DNA of 64,000 nt from Ectobius pallidus (Eukaryota > Arthropoda > Insecta > Blattodea > Ectobiidae). How positions within the stretch are numbered: position 1 is the stretch's first letter; every line of letters begins with the position of its first letter. Position numbers and translations under genes: made by a program. The stretch covers positions 63,054,705-63,118,704 of the forward strand of contig CAXKWD010000007.1 in assembly GCA_964059195.1 (NCBI GenBank). The letters run 5' to 3'. Positions 1-10,966 of this stretch are shown in pieces. The notes under the pieces were generated by a model that was given only the letters and a program-made list of their open reading frames with translations, was not told where the DNA came from and made no database searches.

Positions 1-146
1 TATTTCCTGAGGGGTGATGGCGTGAAGAAGAGGATGTGTGACCTGATGCGGCCACACTGAAAAGTGGAGTGGGGCCTGTGGAACCATTGGTGGAGTGACC
101 ATCGTAAGAAAATTGTGTTGCAAATTCATGTTCCCAGCCAGAGGCG

Positions 147-542
147 TCAGCTTCGAGAGGTTATTGAATCTTTTAAACCACTCAAACTTCTTCCAAATTT
201 GAGCAGGGGGGTGTTGTTGGATAAGTTGCATACAATATTTTTTCCAAGCCGTTTTTTTTCGTTTATTAAGTATCCATATATCTTAGTCTCTTGTACCTTA
301 TGTACGTGATAACTGGACAAAGTAGAAGCGAGTCTATATTGTTTGAGAGTATTTCGGCGGAGAGTGACTGCTGCCGCACACTGATGGTCCCACCAGGGGG
401 GATGCCGTGGAGTACAAGAAGACTGGACCGAGTATGGATGAGTGTGATCTAGAAAGGAGAGAAGAATATTTTCCAGCTGGTCATACGAAATGTCATCGGG
501 CAAAAAAGAGTGTAACACCGTGGTTATGTATGTACTCAACAC
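147..542 (-). pseudogene. LINE ORF2, endonuclease-RT linker
   Basis: This 131-residue minus frame contains the Pro-Trp-Trp-Asp...Cys motif (PPWWDHQC) followed by basic residues, which is characteristic of the linker between endonuclease and RT in I/Jockey-type LINEs. It is out of frame with the endonuclease piece to its right. The remaining bases to position 1 continue the same region with further frame changes. Confidence 0.6.
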
Positions 543-559
543 ATGTGGATCAAGGTTTT

Positions 560-1200
560 TCAGATATTCAATGGGTGAGTAAATCTAATATTTAAGGGGA
601 AATGATCACTATGACATGTATCATTAAGTCTTTGGCATTGAAGAAAGGTCTGTAAAGACCATGATGCTATGATTAGGTCCGGCGTAGTGTTCTGTTGGTG
701 AGGCACACCTAATCTGGTAGGAATGTCAGCATTTATAATCTGCCACTGCCGCTGCGTACATAACGAGATTAGAGGGTGCGGATTACTAGACCACAGCACA
801 AAATTATGAAAATTGGGAATGTTAAAATCCCCACACATCAGCGTGTGGTAACCAGGAATGTCAGGGAGGATGGAAGGCCATTGTTGCAAGTCAAGAGGAT
901 TATGATCAGAATTATAGATGGCATATAAGGAAACGTTATGAAAAGTGATGTGTATGATTTCGAAGTAAGGAAGGTATTGCATTTCTGCATCAGAATGAGT
1001 TAGAATGATGGTAGGAAGAAGAAAAATGGCTACTCCTCCCCCATGTCTATTGCAATCTCTTCTGATCTGCTTGTAGCCATGCAAAGTAAAAGTAGACGTT
1101 TCATCCAGGTGCATTTCCATAATAATGATTAGGTGATATCTGGTTATCCTCAGCAATTGGAGCAGTAATTTTTTGTACTGCTGAGAGGCAAACAGAGACT
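560..1200 (-). pseudogene. LINE ORF2 N-terminus, APE-like endonuclease
   Basis: The minus frame carries the late endonuclease signatures: GGGVAIFL, the catalytic CGDFNIP and the terminal SDHFPLNI. This domain nicks target DNA for target-primed reverse transcription. The N-terminal catalytic Asn/Glu part is degraded, and upstream residues in the same frame are not convincingly endonuclease. It continues, after a frame change, into the piece at 542-147. Confidence 0.75.
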
Positions 1201-1214
1201 GACCCGCAGAAACG

Positions 1215-2049
1215 TTACGTTTCGGAGGGTGCAACTGATCTGAAGTGGCAGGAGAGACTGATGATGCGTAGTTTCCCGGCAGTATCTGTAGTATGATGAG
1301 GACCAGTACAATTGATACACTTGATGGTTTCACTGGGACAGTCCCCCGAATGCAGGTCTGAGCCACACCTCAAACATTTCGAAGCCAATCGACGGAACTT
1401 AGCACGGTGATTCAATTTACCACACTGCCTACAAATATTAGTGCATTCCTGGTATGGGTCTATGGGATACCGTTGATGATAAAGGGTAACTACCCTCGGA
1501 AGTCTCTGCGAGCAAAAAGTAAGTTTTACCTTCTGCGTCATCACGTCTGTTGAATCTATAAACATTAGCCAGTTGACAGCCCTCAGGCTCAATTGTCTCC
1601 TGGAGTATTTCCTCAGACGTGACACTTATGTCAATTCCCCGTATTACTCCAGCAGTAAACAGATTATATCTGGGTATATAAGATTCCGTTTGGTGCAAAG
1701 AGTCAAACTCTGAGTCCAAAAAATTATTGACTGCTTGTGGGGTACTAAAATGTACATCAAGTTGCACAGTGGAAGACTTATTAATATAATGAATATCATA
1801 GTTCGCTTTAAACAGCCATTTGTCCAACTTCATGGGGTGCATAAGGCGAATATCTTTGTCTTTCTGTTTAACAGATACAAAATAGGGGCCTGCATCGCTA
1901 TCGAAGTATTTATGAACCACTCGCTCCTGAGCAGGAACAGTGTCTGGATGGCAGTGTGATACTAAGTCTTGCGGTAGAAAAGAAATGTCTTCAGGCACAA
2001 ATGAAACTTTTGCAGATGATGGGTTAGAGGAACCAGATTCCTCATCCAT
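1215..2049 (-). pseudogene. LINE ORF1, gag-like protein with CCHC zinc knuckles (frameshifted)
   Basis: The start at 2049 opens a 203-residue frame (begins MDEESGSSNP). The protein then continues in a second frame, 1625-1215, so at least one frameshift splits it. The second frame carries closely spaced C-x2-C-x4-H type knuckles (motifs CRQCGKLNH, CLRCGSDLH, CINCTGPHH), as in ORF1 of I/Jockey LINEs, where they bind the element RNA. No membrane segment or signal peptide is seen. Confidence 0.7.
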
Positions 2050-2275
2050 GGGAATGATTATCTGGGGTTGGAGTTTCCACTATTAATTTGTTGGTAGGAT
2101 CCATATTGAAAAGACTACTGAAGTCGCTGGTAAGTGCAGTACCTCCCCTCCCCAAGAAATGGATCAAATGTACGTACAGTTTGTGTAAAAACACAATATA
2201 AACGCGAGAGGTAAGTATAAATCTGTCACCCAGCACACACGAAAATACACGGGTAGAAAAAACAGCCACTCACTA

Positions 2276-3040
2276 CCAATGCAATGGGAAGACCATCTGC
2301 TCATCTTCCATTTTTAGCAGAACATATGACTCTTGAGATGCATCTGAAAGCACTGGCTAACAGTGTAGCCAGCATGCATTTTAAAAATATCAGTACTCAC
2401 TAATATTAATTTTATATCACTATATAAAGCCACATTATATCAGTTAAGTAGTTTTGTTGCAGAATGTGTTATGGTATTAATAAAAATACGGGAATTAGTG
2501 AGTTTTGGAGCAGTGGTAAGTCATTCTGGAATTAGTGAGTTTTGGAGCAGTAAGGTGCTTGGAATTAGAGAGTTTTGTTGCAGTGACCACTTTTAAAATT
2601 GATTTTTGTTAGGGAAATAAAGAGTTTTGGAACCAAGAACTTGCACCATTGTATGTGATACAGTATTGCCTACCAGGTGACATCAAAAACAGAAAATCGT
2701 AAATTTTGGAGTTAGTGAGTTTTAGAACTGACTGACTCATATTAAACCTGTTTTCCAGCAACCACACTTTGGTCCACACCCAGTTTTGCATGAGGTTTGA
2801 TGGTTATGAAGATGCTTCCAACTGGACAAAAACTGTAGAACAAAGTGAGAAGAGCACATCTAAAATATGCTGTAGACATCAGGCTGGAGGACAACCTCCC
2901 TTCCACTATGGAACAGGATCAATTTGTAAATAGTGCCAAAAATGAAGCAAGACTAATTGTATCATTTTTATCCCTTGATTTGTGGTTTTCCAGAATGATG
3001 GGGATGCTGACATTCTAATAGTTCTAACAGCTATCGGAAA
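2276..3040. other. Non-coding stretch with a diverged short repeat
   Basis: No convincing gene. Between 2490 and 2730 a motif close to GAATTAGTGAGTTTTGGAG recurs at about 2491, 2528, 2571, 2613 and 2708 with decreasing similarity. It looks like a decayed minisatellite. The rest shows nothing I recognise. Confidence 0.5.
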
Positions 3041-4137
3041 ATCATCAAATTTTCAGAACATCATCGTGATTGAAGCATCTGAGCCTCCACATAGCTTATC
3101 GAACTAATCGACGGTCATGTATTTGCTGAGAGGGTGTTTTGTTTTCTAAAAAGTTAATAGAATTAAAATGAATTAATTCTTTGGTTAAATGCATTCAAAT
3201 GCCAAAATTCTTAGAAATTAAATGATATGATGAGGATTTTTTCACTAAATTAAGAGAGGCAAGTTCTTAACCTCCACTTCTACCAATGTCTATTTTGTAG
3301 ATAGTTTGCCTTGTATTCTAGAAGCTTTCAAGCTGAAACCTACCTTGCATCCCGTAACAGACTCTGTGTGCTATAACTAAGGCAAGTGAAAATTAGTTTA
3401 CTAAGAGGGGTGGAGAAAATATCTCCTGTTAATCCTGAACTACACTGAAATCAAATAGGAATTATGATGAAACTCAGTAATTCAGTTCAACGACCCTGTA
3501 ACTTTCACTGTGTAGTGTGTTTAACAGTCTATCTACATTATTGCGCACCAGAAGAGCTAACAGCAGTGGCACTAAAGTTGAGGCAGGAAGAATAAGAGGG
3601 TTTCTCAGAACACTCCTTCACTGACCATCTCTCTCCATTCCCTTTACAAGTATTTATGGCTGCACCTTAATGAACATTCACTACCACAAGAAACTCACTG
3701 AGCTTGCCTTCACATCCCTCACAACATACATGACAGTTGGTTCGTCCACCAGGGTCAGAAGTTCTGCTCTTAGTTATTAACTCGGAGATGAATTGTCCAA
3801 TACCATCGAAAGTACTGGCTGTAATTTTGAGAAAATGCATAGAACATAAACCCTTCCACAGCACGAGACTATTGTAAATGAATTGACAGAACACATTCTC
3901 AACAGATTAGACAACTTGTGCTCGTATTTCACACTTTTCAGAATCTATAAGAAAGCTGCTGATGCGGGAATTACAATTCAGAATTACTTAGAAAATAAAG
4001 AATCTATATTGAGGCCAATAATTGAAGTTTTCATACATCCCATTATTACAGAGATTAAGCTGGGCTCATATAACTTGCTTGGTTCTGCATTTGATAAAAA
4101 TCTCTTCGGTAATTTCATTTTGGCTATGATCCTAAGG

Positions 4138-4455
4138 ACCACCGGCGTGGTCTTGTGGTTAGCGTCGCTGACTACGGATCTGCCGGCCTGGGTTCGATCC
4201 CCAGTACCTCGGATTTTTCTGAGGTAGGGAGGTCTGGTAGGGGTGCACTCAGCCTCGTGATTCAAATTGAGGAGCTACTTGATAGAGAAGTAGCTGCTCC
4301 GGTCATGGAAATCATCATTAACGACCGTGGGTGTCGGCATGCTGACCACATGCCCCCCAATCCTGCCATCTGCCTATAGGTAGATGACGCAGCGGTCGGA
4401 TGGTAGGCCTTGTCCCTTTGGGGATGTCGTGCCACGGAGTTTAGTTTAGTTTGGT
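4138..4455 (+). mobile_element. tRNA-derived SINE
   Basis: The 5' tRNA-like head has an A-box-like TGGTCTTGTGGTTAG and a perfect B box, GGTTCGATCCC (4191-4201). A conserved body of about 320 bp follows. Perfect 14-bp target duplications (CTATGATCCTAAGG) lie at 4124-4137 and 4456-4469. A second copy of the family is at 45482-45805. The LRR paralogue near 10,488 keeps the unoccupied site. Confidence 0.93.
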
Positions 4456-4949
4456 CTATGATCCTAAGGGAAGCTCACAAGTTACACAATTTAAAGGCAC
4501 TGAATCTAAAATTAAAGTGTGAATTCCACATTGAAAAAGATAAGAAAGTTCTTCCATCACAACTTGTGGAATTGACATTGTGTGAAGAACCATCCTTCAC
4601 TGGTGAAGGTTTAAGAAGTGTTGTTGAATCATGTTCAGAACTGTATTATTTAAAGCTTACCATCACATCTGATGAAGACATACTTCATTTCCTTAAAGGA
4701 AAAGTAAACTAAAAATTCAGTATCATTTTCTTTATACGGATTGAAAGAAAATGTTTTTAAGAAATGATATTCGCTGTTAGAAATGATTTACACCTTCACA
4801 TTTAATCACAAAACGAATATGTTTATTGTAACGCGGTGGGCGCGTGACGTCATGCTTGATGAGTGCTTGACTCAGTCTCGCCCGGGGAAAGATAGTTCAC
4901 AGCATTTTGTCTACTGTTACAGTTTTTTTAGTGAGTATCTGTTCAAACA

Positions 4950-5604
4950 ATGGTTTATTGTTGTGTTGTGGGGTGTACATACTTATCGTCGAAGAGTGAT
5001 AACACACTTAAAATATCTTTCATCGATTTCCCAACAGAGATAAGTCACCCGAACGTTATAAGCAATGGCTGATAAAAATGAAAAGAGAAAAATTTGTTCC
5101 CAGTAAATACAGTACAACATTTTGAAGAAAATGATACCGAGCTTTCGGTACAGTTACGAAAAAAGTTGACTGGAGAAACCCCGCAATCTGTTTAAAAAAG
5201 AAGTGCTGTGCCATCACTTCTTTTGCATGGGAATTCTGAAACACCGCCAATGAAGAAAAGAAAATCGTCGAACTTGAGGAAGAAGGAAATGAGAGAGTTG
5301 TTGCAAGATTCGAACAGTAATTCATCAGTATCCGGGAATGGACAAATCATGAATGTGGAATCTAGTATTTATGACGAAAATTCAGTTTCTAACAGCGTAG
5401 GCATTCAGTGTGAACTAGGAAATGAAACTTATGTCAATGTTTGCACAGATTCATTGAATGTTTCTTCTAGAAATTGTGATTTAGATAGCTCTTTTAGCAT
5501 TTCAGACATTTCTACTACCACAAAAGATGATTCTGAATCTGAAAGTGACTCTGTTCGTATCTTGAAAAATATTTTGTTTTTGAACTGTATTAGCTCTAAG
5601 TATT
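4950..5604 (+). pseudogene. THAP-domain protein remnant
   Basis: The ATG at 4950 opens a C2CH THAP finger: an N-terminal cysteine cluster (MVYCCVVGC), then ISFIDFP, then after a one-base shift near 5037 DKSPERYKQWL, and further on HFEEND. The stretch that normally holds the third zinc-binding Cys, just before HF, is missing. A second shift and a stop lie near 5190. The open tail (5208-5604) is Ser/Asn/Asp-rich with a basic patch PMKKRKSSN. THAP fingers bind DNA and in transposons recognise their own ends. Broken, so non-functional as it stands. Confidence 0.75.
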
Positions 5605-5639
5605 AACTGATAACGACTGGGAACTAGTGTATCTTTATT

Positions 5640-5860
5640 TATAATAACGCTATCGAATGAGGCATGTTGTGTGGCCTACAGTCTACAACCCCCTTCTGTT
5701 CACAAATTACTTCACAGTCCCGACAACACACACTCTCGTGGCCCGTTTTCATATGTATACACAGCCCACATTTACACCATTCCGTATTTTCTTTTCTTTT
5801 CTTGCAATTCTTTCAATAATGCCTTGTCATTTTCTTTTCGTGTGATATTAATTTGTGAAT
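5640..5860 (-). pseudogene. Antisense cysteine-rich module inside the THAP element
   Basis: Read on the minus strand, a frame contains WCKCGLCIHM, then ESVCCRDCEVIC, then VVDCRPHNMP, ending in a stop near 5640. The pattern W-C-x-C-G-x-C ... E-x-x-C-C resembles the cysteine-rich C-terminal cassette of several insect transposon proteins (related to the P2X7-type C-terminal zinc module). It lies convergent to the THAP frame and needs a one-base shift upstream (after EKKRKYGM). Confidence 0.5.
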
Positions 5861-6669
5861 ACCGAGATTTGTCCTTATAAGGTAACATTGCAGACATCTC
5901 TATCAACAACAAACACAAATGAGACTTTGTGGTGCATTAGAAACACACGTGCGAGCATTACAGCAACTGTCGTCCTGTCAGCGAGTTAGTCAAGCGTGAC
6001 GTCACAGTAGCTTTTTACTTCACCCGTACAAAGCGTAATATTAGGCGCTTGAAGTTTGCGAGATCACCATTCGTTTTGTAATTCAAAGCTCCGTGCGATG
6101 AGATTAAAATAAAAAAATGGTATTTTTTTTTAGTTTACCCTTCCTTTAAGTGTTAGCATTTGGAAACAATGCATCTGATTGTTCCCTGGAGGGAGATTTA
6201 CAGGAAGTCAGTGTAAAGCTTATCGACGGCATATGAACCGATAAGATGAGCAATCTGTTTGTGTACATCAAAGGTAGGGTAATTTGGATTAACACTAAAA
6301 GAGGAGGGGTAAGTTACTCATGCTAACTGAAATTGTTTTGTCTTTAATGCTTGATTTCGACCTGTTAAGCTTAACACAACTTAAGAATCTTTGTTCTCTG
6401 AGCTTGGACATCTTGCATAGAACCTCAAATGAGTACAAAAATATTCTTCCTGTTTTGGGTAAAAACCTTTTATTTTTAGACTTACGACGTTACTACAGTT
6501 TGGGCCTAGAATTCATTGGTGAAACTTGCAGTAAGCTCAAATATTTATGTGTTTCCGCTGAAAAGTACATAAGTACAAATCCTTCTTTGCTAAATTTCAA
6601 AATATTTCCATATCTAAAAGAAAATATGCCTCTTTATTTTCATTGGACGGACTTCATTATTGAGTAATG

Positions 6670-7118
6670 CATAAACCTTGGTACTCAATGTAAACCTCAA
6701 TTATACTGTACATACTGTTATTGAAAACATCCTGAATCACACCCCTGGTGACAGCTTGAAGGAAGTTCACTTATTGGCATAAAATGAAACCTATGACATT
6801 TTTGTTCTGAGACTGTGATTGCAATATCCAAACCTCCACATAGGTTATCAAATTAGTTTTGTTGGTCATGTATTTCCTGAGAGAGTGTTATGTTTTCTAA
6901 AAGTTAATAGATTTAAAATGAACCAATTCTTTGGTTTTATGCACTGAAATGCCAAAATTCTTAGAAATCAATTGATATGCAGTGGATTTTTTCACTAAAT
7001 TAAGAGTGGCAAATTCTTAACCCCTACTTTTACCAATGCATATTTTGTAGATAATTTTCCTTTGTATTCTACAAGCTTTGAAGCTGAAACCTACCTTGCA
7101 TTCCGTAACAGACTCTAT
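6670..7118. repeat. Start of second tandem unit (repeat of 3060-3370)
   Basis: From about 6835 to 7118 the sequence matches 3095-3370 closely. It resumes at 9636 matching from about 3371 onward. This is a direct tandem duplication of the LRR-gene unit, cut by the element at 7119-9635. No ORF of note here. Confidence 0.85.
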
Positions 7119-9635
7119 GGGTGGCGTGCACCATCCAGGAGTAAACCAAACTAAAGTAGTAAATTTAAGACGGAGACCTAAAGTATACAAGAACCAGTAC
7201 ATCTGTCTCACTCTTTAAGTCATACGAGTAATGTGCTAGAGTGAGACAGACAAACCGGTTTTTGTTGCGTCAGGTTCCCGTCTTAGATTTACTACTTTAG
7301 TGCTTCTCTTTTAGTAACTTACTCTTTTAGTTGGTGTTGGAGAGCTCAATTGATAGTTACTTCTTTAGTTGTAACTAAAGTAGTAAACGATTTTTACTAA
7401 AGAAGTAGTCGAATTCTGCGCAGAACAGAGCAGAAACGTTAGTGCAGCGCAGCAGAACACGTGCATTTCAATTGCCAGTATTATTCAAGTGCCAGATAAT
7501 GAAAAGGAAAGGTTCGCTGAAATAATGAATATGAATTTGGGTTGTTCCAAATATTACTATTGAGTTAATGACAATCTTCATGTTTTAAAATAGGTCTAAT
7601 AGTAATGTTATATTCATTACTAATTTTAATTCCTTCAATTGAATATTTTCAGTTTAGTAGCCTACGTTAGGGTACTGTGATTACAATTTTTGTGCAAACT
7701 ATTTCTGTATTATAATGCAAACAATTGGAATTTCCAGTTGATTTTCATAATTGATTCACTGTCAATATTATAATTATTTTTCTCATAATAATAATAAAGT
7801 TCTAAAATATATTAAAATATTTATCCTTCCTAAAGTTACATATTCTTCCCCAAAAACGATAAATCAATTATTCTACAGTTGTTTATCATAAATCTCACTA
7901 TAATGAATTATTAATACTTATTGACTGTTTAACAATATTAATGACAATATTAAGTATTACACAAAATCATGAAAAAGAGGGGGATAAAAAGGATAACAAA
8001 ACTAATAAGGGGCATTATGTTTCTGTCCTTTTTCAAATGCACAGAACATTTACTTAAAAAATATTACCTTATAAAAATAATAATATTACAACTGAGAAAT
8101 GTAATATTTAAACAAAAAATGGCGGTACAATATTTCGGAAGCTATGAACTCCAATAATAATTATGTAGATGGTTGTGTGTTTAAAAATAATTTCAGTGAC
8201 TACTTCTCTAGATCCTGTGCAGCTTCAACCTCCAGTTCCTTAAAATTTTCTTTCGGCACCCATGTTGGCATTTTTTTCTATATACGAGCAGTTTATAATG
8301 CTTCTCACTTTCCTGTCCACAGGGTTAATTAAAATAGTTAGCAGCATACTATAGAGCTGCATCATCTGCTATAGTTTATTCCCAAACATGGAAGTCTCGT
8401 CTCACTCCACCATTCGAGACTTGGGGAGTCTTTAAGGAATGGTTTTACAATGTGTCCCCTTCTCAATGTACGCTAATCCCAGAGTCAGTCAAATTTTCTT
8501 CCGATGTAGCCTGTTTGAACATTTTTACACCAGGGTCAGAAAAAAGGACATATTATTCATTAACACTGCGGGTGCAACTATTGAACTTTTAGCTCTTATA
8601 ATTATTATTATAATTCTGGCATTCGCAATGTTGTGCTTTAAATTAAGCTATAGAAGTGTAATGTAATAAAATTAATTTACAATATTTACATTAAATCGTT
8701 TAACAATGAGAATCACCTATTGTTCAGTAATCTCTATGGTTAAATAGCAGGGGGAAGTGTTTTCTGGGTAGCTCCAAGAACGGAGGCTTTCATTTATTAG
8801 AATATACTATACCTCGCCGATATCTGTATCCATAGGATTAGCTTGAAATACATCGTCGTTTTCTAACCCAAAGTTAGGGAGAACTGCAACATCTAAAGGC
8901 CGATCCAGCTAGGAAGATATTTGAGAGCACATGCGCTCCTTGTACCGTGAAATGCAAACGTCCCTTCCACTCACTCTCCCCCTCACTTTTGGTGGACGTC
9001 TTCCTAATTGGATCGCTCTCCGCAATGATATTTCCACATTTGACTGGCTGAAATCACATGGATGTAGTGAGAATCTGACATCGTTTCTTCCAAACGCCAA
9101 AATTTCATGTAAGGATTTATGAGCTTAATTATTTACGTTATTAAATGCCCTACTAGGTGTGGTTCACTTAATATTTATTAAATCACCTGCCACAACTCTC
9201 ATTTTTGGTATACCACCTTCATCTCAATAACTTATCCTCAGTTTGAACTATGTAATCCATTTAATGTGATATGTAACTCATAACTCACGCAAATGCCACA
9301 GAACACACTCACTACACAACTTTACTCCACCCCCTGAGTAGGAGTAAATATTGGCCTTATTTACTCCACAACTTACTACATTAGTAACATACTCCGTGTT
9401 GGTGCTCTCCACCACTTGTGGAGTAAGTTCATTTACTCTGGGAGTAAATAAAATTGTTACTTCTTTAGTATATTCCTCTATGTTGAAAGCCGCCGAGTTT
9501 AGTTACTCCTGGTTGGTGCACGCCACCCTTACTAAAATAGTACGTTACTAAAATAGTAGCTTACTAAAGTAGTTAGAACTAAAGAAGTAAGGTTTACTAA
9601 AAGAGTAAATGGCGTGAGTTTGGTGCACGCCACCC
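7119..9635. mobile_element. Non-autonomous TIR element, 2.5 kb, 3-bp duplication
   Basis: The left end GGGTGGCGTGCACCA (7119-7133) and right end TGGTGCACGCCACCC (9621-9635) are exact inverted repeats flanked by TAT (7116-7118, 9636-9638). The tandem paralogue near 3370 shows the empty site. An extra inward copy of the right terminus is at 9514-9528 and matches the left end further (shared CCAGGAGTAA). Both sub-terminal regions are packed with ACTAAAGTAGTAA-like motifs. The AT-rich interior holds only short frames I do not recognise. A 3-bp duplication suggests PIF/Harbinger, but that is tentative. Confidence 0.8.
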
Positions 9636-10600
9636 TATGTGCTATAACGAAGGCAGGCGAAAACTAGTTTTTACTAAGAGGGGTGGAGAAAATATCTCCT
9701 GTTAATATTGGACAACACTGAAATCAAATTGGAATTCTAATGAAATTCAGTTCAACAACCCTGTAATGTTCAGTTAATGGTCTTTGTACATTATTGCACA
9801 CCAGAAGAGCTAACAGTGGCATTAAAATCGAAGCAGAAAGAATAAGCGGGTTTCTCAGAAAATTCCTTCCACCAACCATCCCTCTTTCAATTCCCTTTAG
9901 AAGTACTTATGGCTATGTCTCAATGAAAATTCACTTCCACAAGAAACTCGCTGAGCTTGCCTTCACGACATACATTGAAGAAGAAGTTCTGCAATTGATT
10001 TAGTTGGTTAGTCCAACAGCATTAGAAGCTCTACTGTTAATTATTAAGTCAGGATGAATTGTCCAATACCGTCGAAAGTACTGGCTGTAGTTTCTAGTAA
10101 ATGCATAGAACATAACTGCTTTTCCATGGCACGAGACTGCCAGCATCTATTGTAGAAGAATTGACAGGACATGTTCTGAACAGTGTAGACAACATGTGCT
10201 CGTATCCCATGCTTTTCAGAATTCCTAAGGAAGCTGCTGATACAGGAATTATATTTCAGGATTACTGTGAAAATATAGAACCTATATTGAGGCCAATAAT
10301 TGAAGTGTTCATACATCCCGACGTTACAGAAATTAAGCTGGGCTCATGTAACTTGTTTAGCTGTTTATACGGTCATGGTTGCTGGTTAATCATCAAATTC
10401 TAATTATTCTTTATTGGATGGGTTGCATGCTGTAGGTTCTGCATTTGACAAAATTCTTTACTGTGATTTCATTGAGCCTATGATCATAAGGGAAGCTCAC
10501 AAGTTACACAATTTAACGGCACTAAATCTAATGCTCGAGTGCACTAACCTCGGTATTCAGAATACAGCAGTAAAGTTGCTTAGTTTACCCCGATAAAGTC
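9636..10600 (+). pseudogene. Leucine-rich-repeat-like gene, copy B (5' part)
   Basis: Paralogue of copy A. 10135-10345 encodes LPASIVEELTGHVLN and PILRPIIEVFIHP, and 10430-10596 encodes FDKILYCDFIEP and LHNLTALNLML. A segment absent from copy A (about 10345-10428) separates the two pieces and ends in TGTAG, possibly an intron remnant. The site of the copy A SINE is unoccupied here (about 10488-10502). The frame decays after 10540. A matching continuation lies at 29365-29450, so the intervening 18.8 kb is inserted DNA. Confidence 0.6.
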
Positions 10601-10676
10601 ATACTTTTGTTGCACAATGCTTGGTTCCGACTTTTCACGGTAGTAAAATGTTTACCGGTTATGAAGGAGCTGTAAA

Positions 10677-10868
10677 GTGAGAAAACAGCAGTTTTATTTC
10701 CAAGATGGAGATCAGCGTAATGTTTCATATTTGTTATATCGAGGACATAAGCTATTTGATCATAATGAATACAAGAGACAGGTGGGATCTATTTGTAGAA
10801 TGAATGATGGTACATATCTTTGCAAATACTGTACTGTAACTTCGATTGAAATAACCTTCCTTTCTTAG
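10677..10868 (+). pseudogene. Possible FLYWCH-type zinc-finger fragment
   Basis: A 63-residue frame reads LLYRGHKLFDHNEYKRQ, then CRMNDGTYLCKYC. The Gly-His segment followed by spaced cysteines resembles a FLYWCH/WRKY-like finger in which the central Trp-Arg-Cys is degraded. FLYWCH fingers occur in insect regulators and in MULE-derived sequences. It has no recognisable partner here, and the match is weak. Confidence 0.3.
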
Positions 10869-10966
10869 CTCAACCAAACCAGGTCCATTCAGTAGTAGGC
10901 AAAACAAACTCACTATCACGACTGGTACAGTAGCTATGGTGTCTGAATTCAAAGTCAGATATATAT

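Larger units (their letters stand above)
1..2275 (-). mobile_element. 5' part of a non-LTR retrotransposon (I/Jockey-like LINE)
   Basis: On the minus strand the order is a gag-like ORF with CCHC knuckles, an APE-type endonuclease, then the linker that precedes reverse transcriptase. This is the layout of two-ORF LINEs of the I/Jockey group. The RT itself lies off the left edge. The 5' end is placed near 2275, where ORF1-upstream sequence gives way to unrelated DNA. Several frame changes show it is dead. The clade is inferred from layout and knuckle pattern only. Confidence 0.75.
4697..6145 (+). mobile_element. Kolobok-like DNA transposon, TTAA-flanked, THAP-encoding
   Basis: The imperfect terminal inverted repeat starts AGGAAAAGTAAACTAAAAA on the left, and the right-end complement starts AGGAAGGGTAAACTAAAAA. 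Both ends abut TTAA (4693-4696 and 6146-6149). TTAA duplications together with a THAP-domain protein are, to my knowledge, the hallmark of the Kolobok superfamily; piggyBac shares TTAA but not THAP. At 1449 bp it is far too short for a full transposase, so it is non-autonomous. It sits inside LRR copy A. Confidence 0.7.
3883..6667 (+). pseudogene. Leucine-rich-repeat-like gene, copy A (interrupted)
   Basis: Coding pieces are 3883-4123, 4470-4692 and 6320-6667. The first piece is an alpha-helical N-terminal region (motif ESILRPIIEVFIHP). The later pieces have regularly spaced leucines (LHNLKALNLKL, LVELTLCEE, LKNLCSLSLDIL, LLFLDLRRY), typical of LRR repeats as in F-box or SOCS-adaptor proteins. 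I cannot name the gene. A SINE and a TTAA-flanked transposon split it, and stops upstream of 3883 show decay. Across the SINE, removing one target duplication restores the frame seen in the paralogue at 10.4 kb. The segment from about 3060 is repeated at 6830-7118 plus 9636-10600. Confidence 0.6.

Noticed and set aside
4153..4225. tRNA gene at the start of the SINE (and again at about 45492)
   Set aside because: A and B boxes are present but the arms do not fold into a cloverleaf, and each is joined to a SINE body with target duplications.
8931..9122. 63-residue ORF inside the 2.5 kb TIR element, with an overlapping antisense ORF
   Set aside because: No recognisable motif and both strands are open; likely chance in a short GC-richer patch.
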